This document shows positions 1 through 6,281 of a stretch of 15,661 nucleotides of DNA, piece by piece. Each line of letters begins with the position of its first letter. The stretch's first letter is position 1. The position numbers were made by a program, and so were the translations under genes. The notes beneath the pieces were generated by a model. It was not told the DNA's origin and did no database searches. It saw nothing but the letters and a program-made list of their open reading frames with translations. The stretch comes from Flavobacterium sp. (lineage in GTDB: Bacteria; Bacteroidota; Bacteroidia; Flavobacteriales; Flavobacteriaceae). Location of the stretch: NCBI GenBank assembly GCA_003449615.1, contig DMHA01000375.1:7166-22826 (forward strand), written 5' to 3'.

Positions 1-31
1 CCTCACCCCAACCCTCTCCAAAGGAGAGGGA
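1..31. repeat. GC-rich palindromic intergenic repeat
   Basis: An 8-bp perfect inverted repeat, CCCTCTCC (12-19) and GGAGAGGG (23-30), has a 3-nt AAA loop and follows a C-rich lead-in. It stands out strongly from the AT-rich surroundings. Sequences of this type recur between genes in many bacterial genomes; that is from memory and not tested here. There is no T-run after the stem on the + strand, so it is not a standard intrinsic terminator. The window starts inside or at the edge of the element, so its full length is unknown. Confidence 0.6.
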
Positions 32-78
32 GTATGAACCGCAAAAATATATGATGTTTATTAAAACAATATAAACAA

Positions 79-801
79 ATGAAAAACAATATGTTACAAG
101 GAAAACTCTATTTAATTCCAACTACTTTAGGCGACTGTAATCCTATTGATGTTTTGCCTCAAACCATCAAAAGAACTATTGAAATTCTTGACGACTACAT
201 TGTTGAAAATGAAAAAACGGCTCGAAAATTTATTAAAAGTATTCAGCCTGAAAAAGTGCAAGCCACACTCCGATTGAGTTCCCTAAACAAACACACCGAA
301 ATTTCTGAACATTCCAAGATGTTACAACCTTGTTTAGAAGGCAGAAACGTAGGTTTAATGAGTGAAGCAGGTTGTCCTGGAGTTGCTGACCCTGGCGCTG
401 TGATTGTAAAATTGGCACACGAAAAGGGAATTCAGGTCATTCCGCTTGTTGGTCCTTCTTCTATTTTATTGGCGATTATGGCTTCTGGAATGAACGGACA
501 AAGTTTTGCCTTTAATGGATATATTCCTATTGATAAAGCCGAGAAAAAAACAGCTTTAAAAAACTTGGAGAAATTATCACAAGACAAAAATCAATCCCAA
601 ATTTTTATTGAAACGCCTTATAGAAACAACAAAATGCTCGAAGATATTATTCAAACTTTGAATCCATCGACCTATATTTGTGTGGCAACCGATATCACTT
701 TGCCCACAGAATTCATCAAAACAATGCGGGCTTCAGAATGGAAAAAAACACAAGTGGATTTGCACAATCGCCCAACTATTTTTATTATTCATAAAATGTA
801 G
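79..801 (+). CDS. SAM-dependent methyltransferase, tetrapyrrole methylase / RsmI-like family
   Basis: The 240-residue product has the tetrapyrrole-methylase fold that RsmI uses to 2'-O-methylate C1402 of 16S rRNA. Visible family motifs are the N-terminal strand LYLIPTTLG (about 10-18), the SAM-site loop SEAGCPGVADPG (95-106, equivalent to SDAGTP...DPG in RsmI), PLVGPSSI (122-129) and FNGYIP (145-150). It is about 45 residues shorter than typical RsmI (about 285) and lacks the C-terminal extension, so it may be a paralogue with a different target rather than RsmI itself. Translation could also start at Met5 (91), whose context MLQGKLYLIP fits the family start better; neither start has a clear Shine-Dalgarno. 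It is convergent with the lysozyme-like gene, with a hairpin repeat between them. Family is secure; substrate is not known. Confidence 0.88.
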   Translation: MKNNMLQGKLYLIPTTLGDCNPIDVLPQTIKRTIEILDDYIVENEKTARKFIKSIQPEKVQATLRLSSLNKHTEISEHSKMLQPCLEGRNVGLMSEAGCPGVADPGAVIVKLAHEKGIQVIPLVGPSSILLAIMASGMNGQSFAFNGYIPIDKAEKKTALKNLEKLSQDKNQSQIFIETPYRNNKMLEDIIQTLNPSTYICVATDITLPTEFIKTMRASEWKKTQVDLHNRPTIFIIHKM

Positions 802-813
802 AACTAAAAAAAG

Positions 814-877
814 TTAGCCACAAATTATACCATTTTACACAAATAAATTCGTGAAAATTGGTGCAATTCGTGGCTAA
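814..877. repeat. Hairpin-forming intergenic repeat between convergent genes
   Basis: Two 31-bp arms (814-844 and 847-877) are inverted copies matching at about 25 of 31 positions with almost no loop, starting TTAGCCAC and ending GTGGCTAA. Each arm contains three degenerate CAC(g/a)AATT-like units spaced 10-11 bp apart. The element fills most of the gap between two convergent genes, 13 nt after one stop and 5 nt before the other. It could act as a bidirectional transcription end, since short A and T runs flank the stem. The unit design resembles the arms of the larger element at 2976-3244. Confidence 0.65.
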
Positions 878-882
878 AAATT

Positions 883-1527
883 TTATATTTTCACTTTAGC
901 GTTGCTATCAGCTTCAATTCCAGAAGTTTCATAACCTCCAAAATCTCGCATATAACTTCTTATCGAAGTTCCGTAAGCATCTCTAAAGTAGCGTTTTCCT
1001 TTGTGTCTAAAAAACTTTTTTACAGAACCCACTCCTCCAAGATGAGCAGCTGCTAAAATACCCGATTCTGTTATTAAAATTCCTGAAACTATTTGACCAT
1101 CGTATTTTTCGATAACATCTCTTAATTCCGATTTGTTTTTAGAAAATAACGCCACGAATGCTTTTTCCTGCATTGTTGGACTATTCAAAAACTGTTCGCA
1201 ATCATCAATTCCAATGGATTTCAAAGTCTGCCTACCAAACTGGTATTTTCCCATGTATCCAAGAGAATTAATTTTTTTGTACTTGCCTTGTGATTCTTTG
1301 AAAGCAATAGCTTCCTTGTAGCCAATGAAGAATTTCCCTGTATAAGGAATGTTTAAATCTGTGTATTCTGTTGGTTTTTTGGAGGGAAATAAATAATGAT
1401 TTGCTTCATCTTCATTGATAATAAACCATTCTTTGGAGTCTGAGTCTGAATCAGATGCTTTAAAGCCCGAGCTTAAAAAGGCAATAATAATAGTCAAAGT
1501 TGTATAAAAAGACCATTTCTTTATCAT
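883..1527 (-). CDS. Exported lysozyme-like / transglycosylase-like peptidoglycan protein
   Basis: The product of 214 residues has an N-terminal signal sequence (basic MIKKW, hydrophobic about 8-20), so it probably acts in the periplasm or outer membrane. An acidic Asp-Ser run (about 26-31) follows. The rest resembles the lysozyme-like fold: AFKESQGKY (75-83) supplies a candidate catalytic Glu78, followed by GYMGKYQFG (90-98) and AAHLGGVGSVKKF (160-172). Related flavobacterial proteins are often labelled peptidoglycan-binding or lytic enzymes. The reading frame extends upstream to a GTG at 1554, but the ATG at 1527 starts directly at the signal peptide and leaves about 40 nt of leader after the predicted promoter, so I chose it. 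Monocistronic, convergent with the methylase gene. Enzymatic activity is inferred from motifs only. Confidence 0.78.
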   Translation of the reverse strand: MIKKWSFYTTLTIIIAFLSSGFKASDSDSDSKEWFIINEDEANHYLFPSKKPTEYTDLNIPYTGKFFIGYKEAIAFKESQGKYKKINSLGYMGKYQFGRQTLKSIGIDDCEQFLNSPTMQEKAFVALFSKNKSELRDVIEKYDGQIVSGILITESGILAAAHLGGVGSVKKFFRHKGKRYFRDAYGTSIRSYMRDFGGYETSGIEADSNAKVKI

Positions 1528-1554
1528 AAATTGTTTTTCTTCAAACGCTGTCAC

Positions 1555-1881
1555 CCTTTGAAATTTCTACGGTACAAAGATAGCGCAAAAATCATAAACC
1601 TGACAATCAAGCTGTTAAACTTTTCTAAAAAATTTCAGAAATTGAAAATCAAAACCGCTGTGAAGCTAGTATTCAAAGGTTAGAGATGGGATTTTAGATA
1701 CATTCAAAAAAAGGAGAATTTTTTTTTAAAAGTAAGATTTTTTTTAATTTTATATAAAAACACAATCGAAATTGATTAAAAAAAAACAGCTTTTTTCATT
1801 CAAAAAAAATAAATTTCATAGTTTTTTGTCATTGTTCCAAAATTCATTGGTCACAAAAAACATTTTCTATATTCTTCCAAA
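1555..1881. other. AT-rich intergenic region, no gene seen
   Basis: This gap between mltG and the lysozyme-like gene holds the promoter at 1575-1606 and many A/T runs. A weak composite hairpin (arms GTTTTTTGT 1821-1829 and ACAAAAAAC 1853-1861, inner arms CCAA/TTGG) lies 21 nt past the mltG stop on the minus strand. It could end mltG transcription, but the stem is nearly all A/T. No plausible ORF was found. Confidence 0.5.
1575..1606 (-). promoter_or_regulatory. Bacteroidetes-type promoter of the lysozyme-like gene
   Basis: On the minus strand TATCTTTG (1575-1582) matches the Bacteroidetes -7 consensus TAnnTTTG exactly, with a TTG (1604-1606) 21 nt upstream as a possible -33 element. It lies about 48 nt ahead of the ATG at 1527. 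Predicted from sequence only. Confidence 0.5.
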
Positions 1882-2922
1882 TTACCTTAAAACCCCTTGA
1901 CCGTTAATCCAATCTGAATATTTTTTGGCATTCAAATTGTGTTCTGGCAAAGTAGCGGCAAATTCGTGGTAACCAAAACGCTCTACGCTGGCACAGAAAT
2001 AAATAAAATCGTGTGTTTCTGGATTCAAAACTGCCTCAAACGCCGTAATATCAGGCATTGCAATGGGACCAGGAGGAAGTCCAATTACTTTATAAGTATT
2101 GTAGGGAGAGTTTAAAAATAAATCATTATAAAAAACTCTTTTAATTATTTGATTAAAATTATTGTCTTTCTTCTTAATGGCAAAAATCACGGTAGGGTCA
2201 GCTTGAAGTGGCATTTCCAATTTCATTCTATTCAAATAAACTCCTGCAATTCTGGGTCTTTCGTCTTTTTTGACCGATTCTTTGTGTACTATTGAAGCCA
2301 AAATGGCGGCTTCAACAGGAGTTAAACCTTGTTTTTCGGCCTTTTCAATTCGTTCTTTGTTCCAAAATTTGTGGTATTCTTTAATCATTTTATCACGGAA
2401 TTTCTCGGCAGAAATATTCCAATAAACTTCATAAGTATTGGGAATGAACATTACAAATACATTTTCGTCGGTAAAACCATTTTCTTTCAAGAAAATAGAT
2501 TCTTTGAAGGTTTTCAATAATAATATACTATCAGGCTCAATTTGTGAACTTATTCTTCCTGCAAAATCCTCTAACCTTTCCTGATTGTTAAAAGCCAATT
2601 TGACGGGAACATTACTTCTTAAAGTTTTAACCAAATCATAACTGCTCATTCCTTTGGTAAATAAAAATCGTCCCGATTTTACGTTTTCTGGATAGTTTCT
2701 TTTGCTAGCCACCATTTCAAAACGATTCATATTTTCGACAAAAGGGGCAATTATTTGCTGCACATCTTCATAAGTGGAACCTGTTGGTACGTGAATGAAT
2801 AATTCTTTTTCTGAAAATTTGGTGTTATTAGAAAAAATTTGGTTGGCTATAATTCCGCCATAAATCAGCAATACCGAAATGAAAATTACAGAGGCAATCG
2901 TGAGGTGTTTTTTTAAATTCAA
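1882..2922 (-). CDS. mltG: Endolytic murein transglycosylase MltG (YceG-like)
   Basis: MltG is an inner-membrane lytic transglycosylase that cuts nascent glycan strands and so sets glycan chain length. The 346-residue product has a single N-terminal transmembrane segment (about 8-27) followed by the YceG domain. Hallmarks are IPNTYEVYW (160-168), ILASIVHKES (207-216) with the conserved Glu215, AGVYLNRM (226-233), LQADPTVIFA (239-248), and the C-terminal SPYNTY...GLPPGPI region (272-287). Length is normal for the family. The ATG gives a short cytoplasmic tail before the membrane helix, as expected. Upstream lies a 270-bp palindromic element that separates it from the GNAT gene, so it may have its own promoter; I found no convincing -7 match. 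Identification is firm. Confidence 0.95.
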   Translation of the reverse strand: MNLKKHLTIASVIFISVLLIYGGIIANQIFSNNTKFSEKELFIHVPTGSTYEDVQQIIAPFVENMNRFEMVASKRNYPENVKSGRFLFTKGMSSYDLVKTLRSNVPVKLAFNNQERLEDFAGRISSQIEPDSILLLKTFKESIFLKENGFTDENVFVMFIPNTYEVYWNISAEKFRDKMIKEYHKFWNKERIEKAEKQGLTPVEAAILASIVHKESVKKDERPRIAGVYLNRMKLEMPLQADPTVIFAIKKKDNNFNQIIKRVFYNDLFLNSPYNTYKVIGLPPGPIAMPDITAFEAVLNPETHDFIYFCASVERFGYHEFAATLPEHNLNAKKYSDWINGQGVLR

Positions 2923-2975
2923 AACTCAAATTATTAAAGTTGATAAATTAAAACCCGTAAAATGGCTTTTTTTGT

Positions 2976-3244
2976 GACACAGATTGCACAAATTTGCACA
3001 GATTAATATAAAAAATGGTTCTACTTGCTTTTGTGTGGAATGCCAAAACATTTAAATTATAAACTTACAAATAATTTAAACCATTAAAATAATTAAGTTG
3101 CATTATTATAGACTTAAAATTTAATTGCCTTGTTCTTAATGGTTTGAAAAAAACTGAATGTTTACAACATTTCCAGTAGAACCAAAAAAAATTTAAACCC
3201 ATTTGAAAAACTACAAATCTGTGTTAATCCGTGTAATCTGTGTC
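2976..3244. repeat. Nested imperfect palindromic element (~270 bp)
   Basis: Several inverted-repeat pairs share roughly one centre near 3105-3111. The outer arms, 2976-3004 and 3216-3244, match at 24 of 29 positions, and both begin, read inward, GACACAGATT. TGGTTCTACT (3016-3025) pairs with 3175-3184, perfect 10 bp. A 16-18 bp imperfect pair lies at 3037-3052 and 3157-3174. AAACCATTAA (3078-3087) pairs with 3136-3145, perfect 10 bp. TTAAGT (3093-3098) pairs with 3112-3117 around a 13-nt loop. It fills the gap between the GNAT stop (3244-3246) and mltG and contains no ORF. A MITE-like relic, a structured RNA segment, or a processed terminator/attenuator are all possible. Confidence 0.6.
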
Positions 3245-3774
3245 TATTCTTTTTTAATTAATTGAAAAATAGCCTCGTCTTTATATAGACCGTTGACTAA
3301 AATCCAATCTTTTTTTGTGCCGACTTTTTGAAATCCAAATTTAGTAAAAAGAGCTATACTAGCTTCATTTTCTGTACCAATATTTGCATACAATTGATGT
3401 AGATTTAGATGATAAAATGCATATCGAATCAAAAGTTCCAAAGCTTCGGAACCAATTTGCTGTTTTCTGTTTTCTGTTGCTTGAATCACAATGCCAACTC
3501 CTGCCCGATTATTCTTCGGGTCAAAATCGAATAAATCGATTAATCCGAGTGCGGGGAAATCCTCATCCTGACAAATCGCCAATCGCAATTGTTTGGCTTC
3601 ATAAATATCCTGATAGGCATTTTCGAGATATTGCTTCACCAAAAACCTACTGTAAGGCGTTTGGGTATTACTGACTTCCCAAATACTTTGGTCGTTTTCC
3701 ATAGCATACACAAACTCCAAATCATTGGGTTCGAGTGCTCGGAGATAGATGTTTTCACCTTTTAGTGTTATCAT
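3244..3774 (-). CDS. GNAT family N-acetyltransferase (RimJ/RimL/SpeG-like)
   Basis: This 176-residue single-domain acetyltransferase would transfer an acetyl group from acetyl-CoA to an amine. The N-terminal YLRALEPNDLEFVYAMEND (about 10-28) is typical of the RimJ/RimL branch. The acetyl-CoA pyrophosphate loop is seen as ENRKQQIGSEAL (101-112), a variant of Q/RxxGxG/A. Motif B, NEASIALFTKFGFQKVG (136-152), is standard. SpeG spermidine acetyltransferases share this layout, but nothing here fixes the substrate, which could equally be a protein N terminus or another amine. It lies 78 nt past the phosphorylase gene on the same strand and may be read from the same transcript. The gap contains a 14-bp tandem duplication (3784-3811, 12 of 14 identical). 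Confidence 0.88.
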   Translation of the reverse strand: MITLKGENIYLRALEPNDLEFVYAMENDQSIWEVSNTQTPYSRFLVKQYLENAYQDIYEAKQLRLAICQDEDFPALGLIDLFDFDPKNNRAGVGIVIQATENRKQQIGSEALELLIRYAFYHLNLHQLYANIGTENEASIALFTKFGFQKVGTKKDWILVNGLYKDEAIFQLIKKE

Positions 3775-3852
3775 TTTGGGAAGTTAGAATTTTGAATTTA
3801 GAAGTTTGAAAATTGAGGTTAAACGATTAACTAATTTAGCGAATAACCTTTT

Positions 3853-4665
3853 TTAATACTTCAAAATCAATTCTTTTATCAATCGTCTTACATTGGGTTC
3901 AGCTTTTTTAGCTGCTTCTAGCACTTCATCGTGAGAAACAGTTTCAATATTTTCTTCATTGCCCATATCAGTAATTACCGACAATCCAAAACATTCCATA
4001 TCCATGTGGCGAGCGACAATAACTTCGGGAACAGTTGACATTCCTACACAATCGGCACCAAGAATTTTCACCATTTTATATTCGGCTAGCGTTTCAAATG
4101 TGGGCCCTTGTAGTCCAAGATAAATACCGTCATGAACTTTAATATTTATCTTTTTGGCCAATGCTTTCGCCATTGAAATCATATTATTAGAAAAAGGTTC
4201 ACTCATATTTAGAAATCTTGGGCCAAAACGTTCGTCATTTTTTCCCCTCAAAGGATGTTCAGGCATCATATTAATTTGATCCTTCAAAATCACAATTGAA
4301 CCCACTTCATAATTGTGATTAACACCACCTGAAGCATTGGAAACAATCAATTTTTCGACTCCCAAATATTTCATAACACGAACGGGGAAAGTCACTTCTT
4401 TCATCGAATAACCTTCATAGAAATGAAATCTACCTTGCATTGCAACTACTTTTTTGTTGCCAATAGTTCCAAAAACCAAAGCCCCTTTGTGACCTTGAAC
4501 GGTTGAAACAGGAAAATTTGGAATTTCGCTGTACGGCAAAGTAAATTCGATTAAAATATCATCCGTAAAACTGCCCAATCCCGAACCCAAAATGACACCA
4601 TATTCTGGAGTGAAATTGATTTTATCTTTAATAAAATTAACGGTTTCTTGTACTTGTTCCCACAT
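3853..4665 (-). CDS. punA: Purine nucleoside phosphorylase, trimeric PNP/MTAP family
   Basis: PNP cleaves purine nucleosides with phosphate to base plus ribose-1-phosphate in the salvage pathway. The 270-residue product shows GVILGSGLGSF (23-33, phosphate site), TVQGHKGALVFG (55-66), GRFHFYEGY (78-86), VSNASGGVN (108-116), GLQGPTFET (184-192, Glu191) and GADCVGMSTVPEVIVARH (203-220). The motif ITDMG (231-235) puts Asp233 where human PNP has base-contacting Asn243; Glu191 and Met209 align at the same offset of 10 with human Glu201 and Met219, so the alignment is gapless. I chose the ATG at 4665 (MWEQVQETV); an earlier ATG at 4686 adds seven residues. Either way the start lies inside lpxK (29-nt overlap from 4665), implying translational coupling. 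Confidence 0.93.
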   Translation of the reverse strand: MWEQVQETVNFIKDKINFTPEYGVILGSGLGSFTDDILIEFTLPYSEIPNFPVSTVQGHKGALVFGTIGNKKVVAMQGRFHFYEGYSMKEVTFPVRVMKYLGVEKLIVSNASGGVNHNYEVGSIVILKDQINMMPEHPLRGKNDERFGPRFLNMSEPFSNNMISMAKALAKKINIKVHDGIYLGLQGPTFETLAEYKMVKILGADCVGMSTVPEVIVARHMDMECFGLSVITDMGNEENIETVSHDEVLEAAKKAEPNVRRLIKELILKY

Positions 4666-5662
4666 AATTTGTAATGGTTTTATCAAAATTTTCAGCAGCC
4701 GAAATAAATTTGCTTTTTATGGGTAAATAAAAAAGCTGTTCTTTTGAAAGCTTCCCCTTTAACCGCACATAATCTTTTTCGGTAGTAATAATTAATTTGT
4801 TTTGTGATTTATTTTTAATTTCCAATAAGTCATTTTTAGTAAAATGATGATGGTCAGGAAAAACTAATTTTTCATCTTTCTCGATTTGCAAATATGCAAA
4901 AAACGGTTCGGGTTTTGCAATTCCAGCCAAAAGTAATTTATCAACATTCTTGATTTCGCTCACTTTCATGATTTTATCCTCAGAATATACAGAATCTTCA
5001 TAATCAATAAAAGAGAAATACAATTCCTGATTGGCTTCCAATTTCAATTTGGATTTAATTTTATTTTGTTCGTCAAGAGAAAGATTCTCAGGGCATTTCG
5101 TAACTATAATAACATTGGCTCTTTTGGCCCCACCTCTATTTTCTCGTAAATTTCCTTTGGGCAACAAAAAATCATCCGAATACAAATCGCCGTAGGAAGT
5201 CAGCAAAATATAAAATCCTGCTTTAACTTTCCGATGTTGAAAAGCATCGTCCAATAAAACAACATTCGGTTTATCTGTTTGCGAAAGCAATTTTTCAATG
5301 CCGTTTTTTCTATCAGCATCAACAGCTACTTGAATATCTTTGAATTTGGAATAAAACTGGAAAGGTTCGTCGCCAAGGATTTCAGCATTTGAAGATGAAT
5401 TGGCTAAAATAAATCCTTTGGACTGTCTTTTGTATCCTCGACTCAAAGTGGCAACCTCGTATTTTGGCGAAAGCAACCGAATTAAATATTCAATTTGAGG
5501 TGTTTTTCCGGTGCCTCCAACGCTTAAATTTCCAACTGCAATAATGGGAACGTCGAAAGAATAGGATTTGAGAATTCCAAAATCAAAAAGAAAATTCCGA
5601 ATACTGGTAATGAATCCATACAAAATGGCAAAGGGAAAAAGTATTTTTCGGAGTAAATTCAT
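4637..5662 (-). CDS. lpxK: Tetraacyldisaccharide 4'-kinase LpxK
   Basis: LpxK is the inner-membrane kinase that phosphorylates the 4' position of tetraacyldisaccharide 1-phosphate to make lipid IVA in lipid A synthesis. The 341-residue product starts with a hydrophobic membrane-associated helix (about 6-28), then a Walker A loop in GNLSVGGTGKTP (44-55), LSRGYKR (73-79), ILGDEP (95-100) and the signature LLDDAFQHRKV (136-146). The ATG at 5662 gives the standard MNLLRKILFPFAILYG N terminus; an in-frame ATG at 5704 would add 14 atypical residues encoded within the toxin gene, so I rejected it. The start codon lies only 4 nt after the toxin stop (TAA-CTTT-ATG), and the 3' end overlaps the phosphorylase gene. 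No separate promoter is obvious, so expression probably comes from the toxin-antitoxin promoter. Confidence 0.95.
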   Translation of the reverse strand: MNLLRKILFPFAILYGFITSIRNFLFDFGILKSYSFDVPIIAVGNLSVGGTGKTPQIEYLIRLLSPKYEVATLSRGYKRQSKGFILANSSSNAEILGDEPFQFYSKFKDIQVAVDADRKNGIEKLLSQTDKPNVVLLDDAFQHRKVKAGFYILLTSYGDLYSDDFLLPKGNLRENRGGAKRANVIIVTKCPENLSLDEQNKIKSKLKLEANQELYFSFIDYEDSVYSEDKIMKVSEIKNVDKLLLAGIAKPEPFFAYLQIEKDEKLVFPDHHHFTKNDLLEIKNKSQNKLIITTEKDYVRLKGKLSKEQLFYLPIKSKFISAAENFDKTITNYVGTSTRNR

Positions 5663-5666
5663 AAAG

Positions 5667-5948
5667 TTATTTATCAGAATAATGCCCCATTGCGGAAACC
5701 ACAAAAACTGTTACTATATCCTCTTCCACTTTATAAATCATTCGGTCTTTTTGATTAATTCGCCTTGACCAAAAACCTGAATACTCATACTTCAGTGCTT
5801 CAGGATTTCCAAAACCTTCGTATGGGTTTACAGAAAGATCTAATAAAATTTTAGCAATATTATTAATCGATACTTTATTTCCTGATTTTTTATGCTTTTC
5901 AATATCATTATTAGCAACTTTTGTTACTTCAACCCTAAACTTCCCCAT
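5667..5948 (-). CDS. Txe/YoeB-family mRNA interferase toxin
   Basis: The 93-residue product resembles YoeB, a RelE-superfamily toxin that cuts mRNA on the ribosome. The conserved core is NPYEGFGNPEALKYEYSGFWSRRINQKDRMIYKV (41-74). Candidate active-site residues are Glu44, Arg63 (SRR) or Arg69, and His89-Tyr90 near the C terminus, the counterpart of the terminal HY of YoeB. It carries a slightly longer N terminus than E. coli YoeB (84 aa) and a short SDK tail. The start overlaps the antitoxin gene by 25 nt, the usual coupling in type II modules, and the stop is 4 nt before lpxK. All signature residues are present, so it looks intact. Family assignment is strong; activity is inferred. Confidence 0.9.
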   Translation of the reverse strand: MGKFRVEVTKVANNDIEKHKKSGNKVSINNIAKILLDLSVNPYEGFGNPEALKYEYSGFWSRRINQKDRMIYKVEEDIVTVFVVSAMGHYSDK

Positions 5949-6178
5949 ATATCATTTGGATTCAGTGTTACAAATTCACCTCTCTTAATATTTTCTTGAG
6001 CTCTTTTTATTTTTTCTTTAAATTCAGGACTATAAGTATAGTATTCATTTTCTATTTCTTTAGAATTAGTTTCAACAATTTCTATACCTTCTACATTGTT
6101 AAAAAAAGGTTCAGACATTGCCATAAATTCCTTTCCTGCTTTGGTGCGTTTGTCTATTTTTATAGTTAATGTTGTCAT
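5924..6178 (-). CDS. Antitoxin partner of the YoeB-like toxin, DUF2683-like
   Basis: This 84-residue protein begins MTTLTIKIDKRTKAGKEF, a short strand then basic helix, and has a charged C-terminal half (EFKEKIKRAQENIKRGEFV, about 53-71) ending with NPNDIWGSLGLK. It does not look like YefM/Phd, the usual YoeB antitoxin; it resembles short Bacteroidetes proteins I recall as DUF2683, a domain name not checked here. Its position directly upstream and overlapping the toxin by 25 nt makes it the likely antitoxin. The N-terminal half could bind DNA and autoregulate and the C-terminal half could wrap the toxin, but this is inference. A consensus -7 element lies 22 nt upstream. Confidence 0.78.
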   Translation of the reverse strand: MTTLTIKIDKRTKAGKEFMAMSEPFFNNVEGIEIVETNSKEIENEYYTYSPEFKEKIKRAQENIKRGEFVTLNPNDIWGSLGLK

Positions 6179-6199
6179 AACAATTGATTTTTTGAATTA

Positions 6200-6207
6200 C
6201 AAATATA
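6200..6207 (-). promoter_or_regulatory. Promoter -7 element of the antitoxin-toxin-lpxK transcript
   Basis: TATATTTG on the minus strand matches TAnnTTTG exactly and lies 22 nt upstream of the antitoxin ATG, in the 103-bp divergent gap facing the Nif3-family gene. No good -33 TTTG was found at the normal spacing, so it may need an activator or be weak. Confidence 0.45.
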
Positions 6208-6281
6208 CAAAAATCGTTTCTGAAATATTTCTAAGTTGAATGCTTTATTCGTTAATTTGTTAATTGTAAAATAATATAAGA

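Noticed and set aside
1528..1554. Upstream GTG start adding nine residues to the lysozyme-like protein
   Set aside because: It would put a charged stretch (MTAFEEKQF) in front of a clear signal peptide and leave only about 20 nt after the predicted -7 box; the ATG at 1527 fits better.
1821..1861. Composite hairpin downstream of mltG as a terminator
   Set aside because: The stem is almost all A/T with a large interior loop, and such structures arise easily in this AT-rich gap; kept only as a remark on the intergenic region.
3384..3674. Open frame of 96 codons on the + strand inside the GNAT gene
   Set aside because: It is antisense to a well-supported gene and has no recognisable motifs or start signal; the same applies to other antisense or out-of-frame openings such as 11744-12061 and 7960-8262.
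3784..3811. 14-bp tandem duplication between the phosphorylase and GNAT genes
   Set aside because: Only two units with 12 of 14 identity in A/T-rich sequence; noted in the GNAT entry but not enough for a separate finding.
5663..5704. Upstream ATG adding 14 residues to LpxK
   Set aside because: The extension lies within the toxin gene and has no resemblance to LpxK N termini; the ATG at 5662 gives the standard start.
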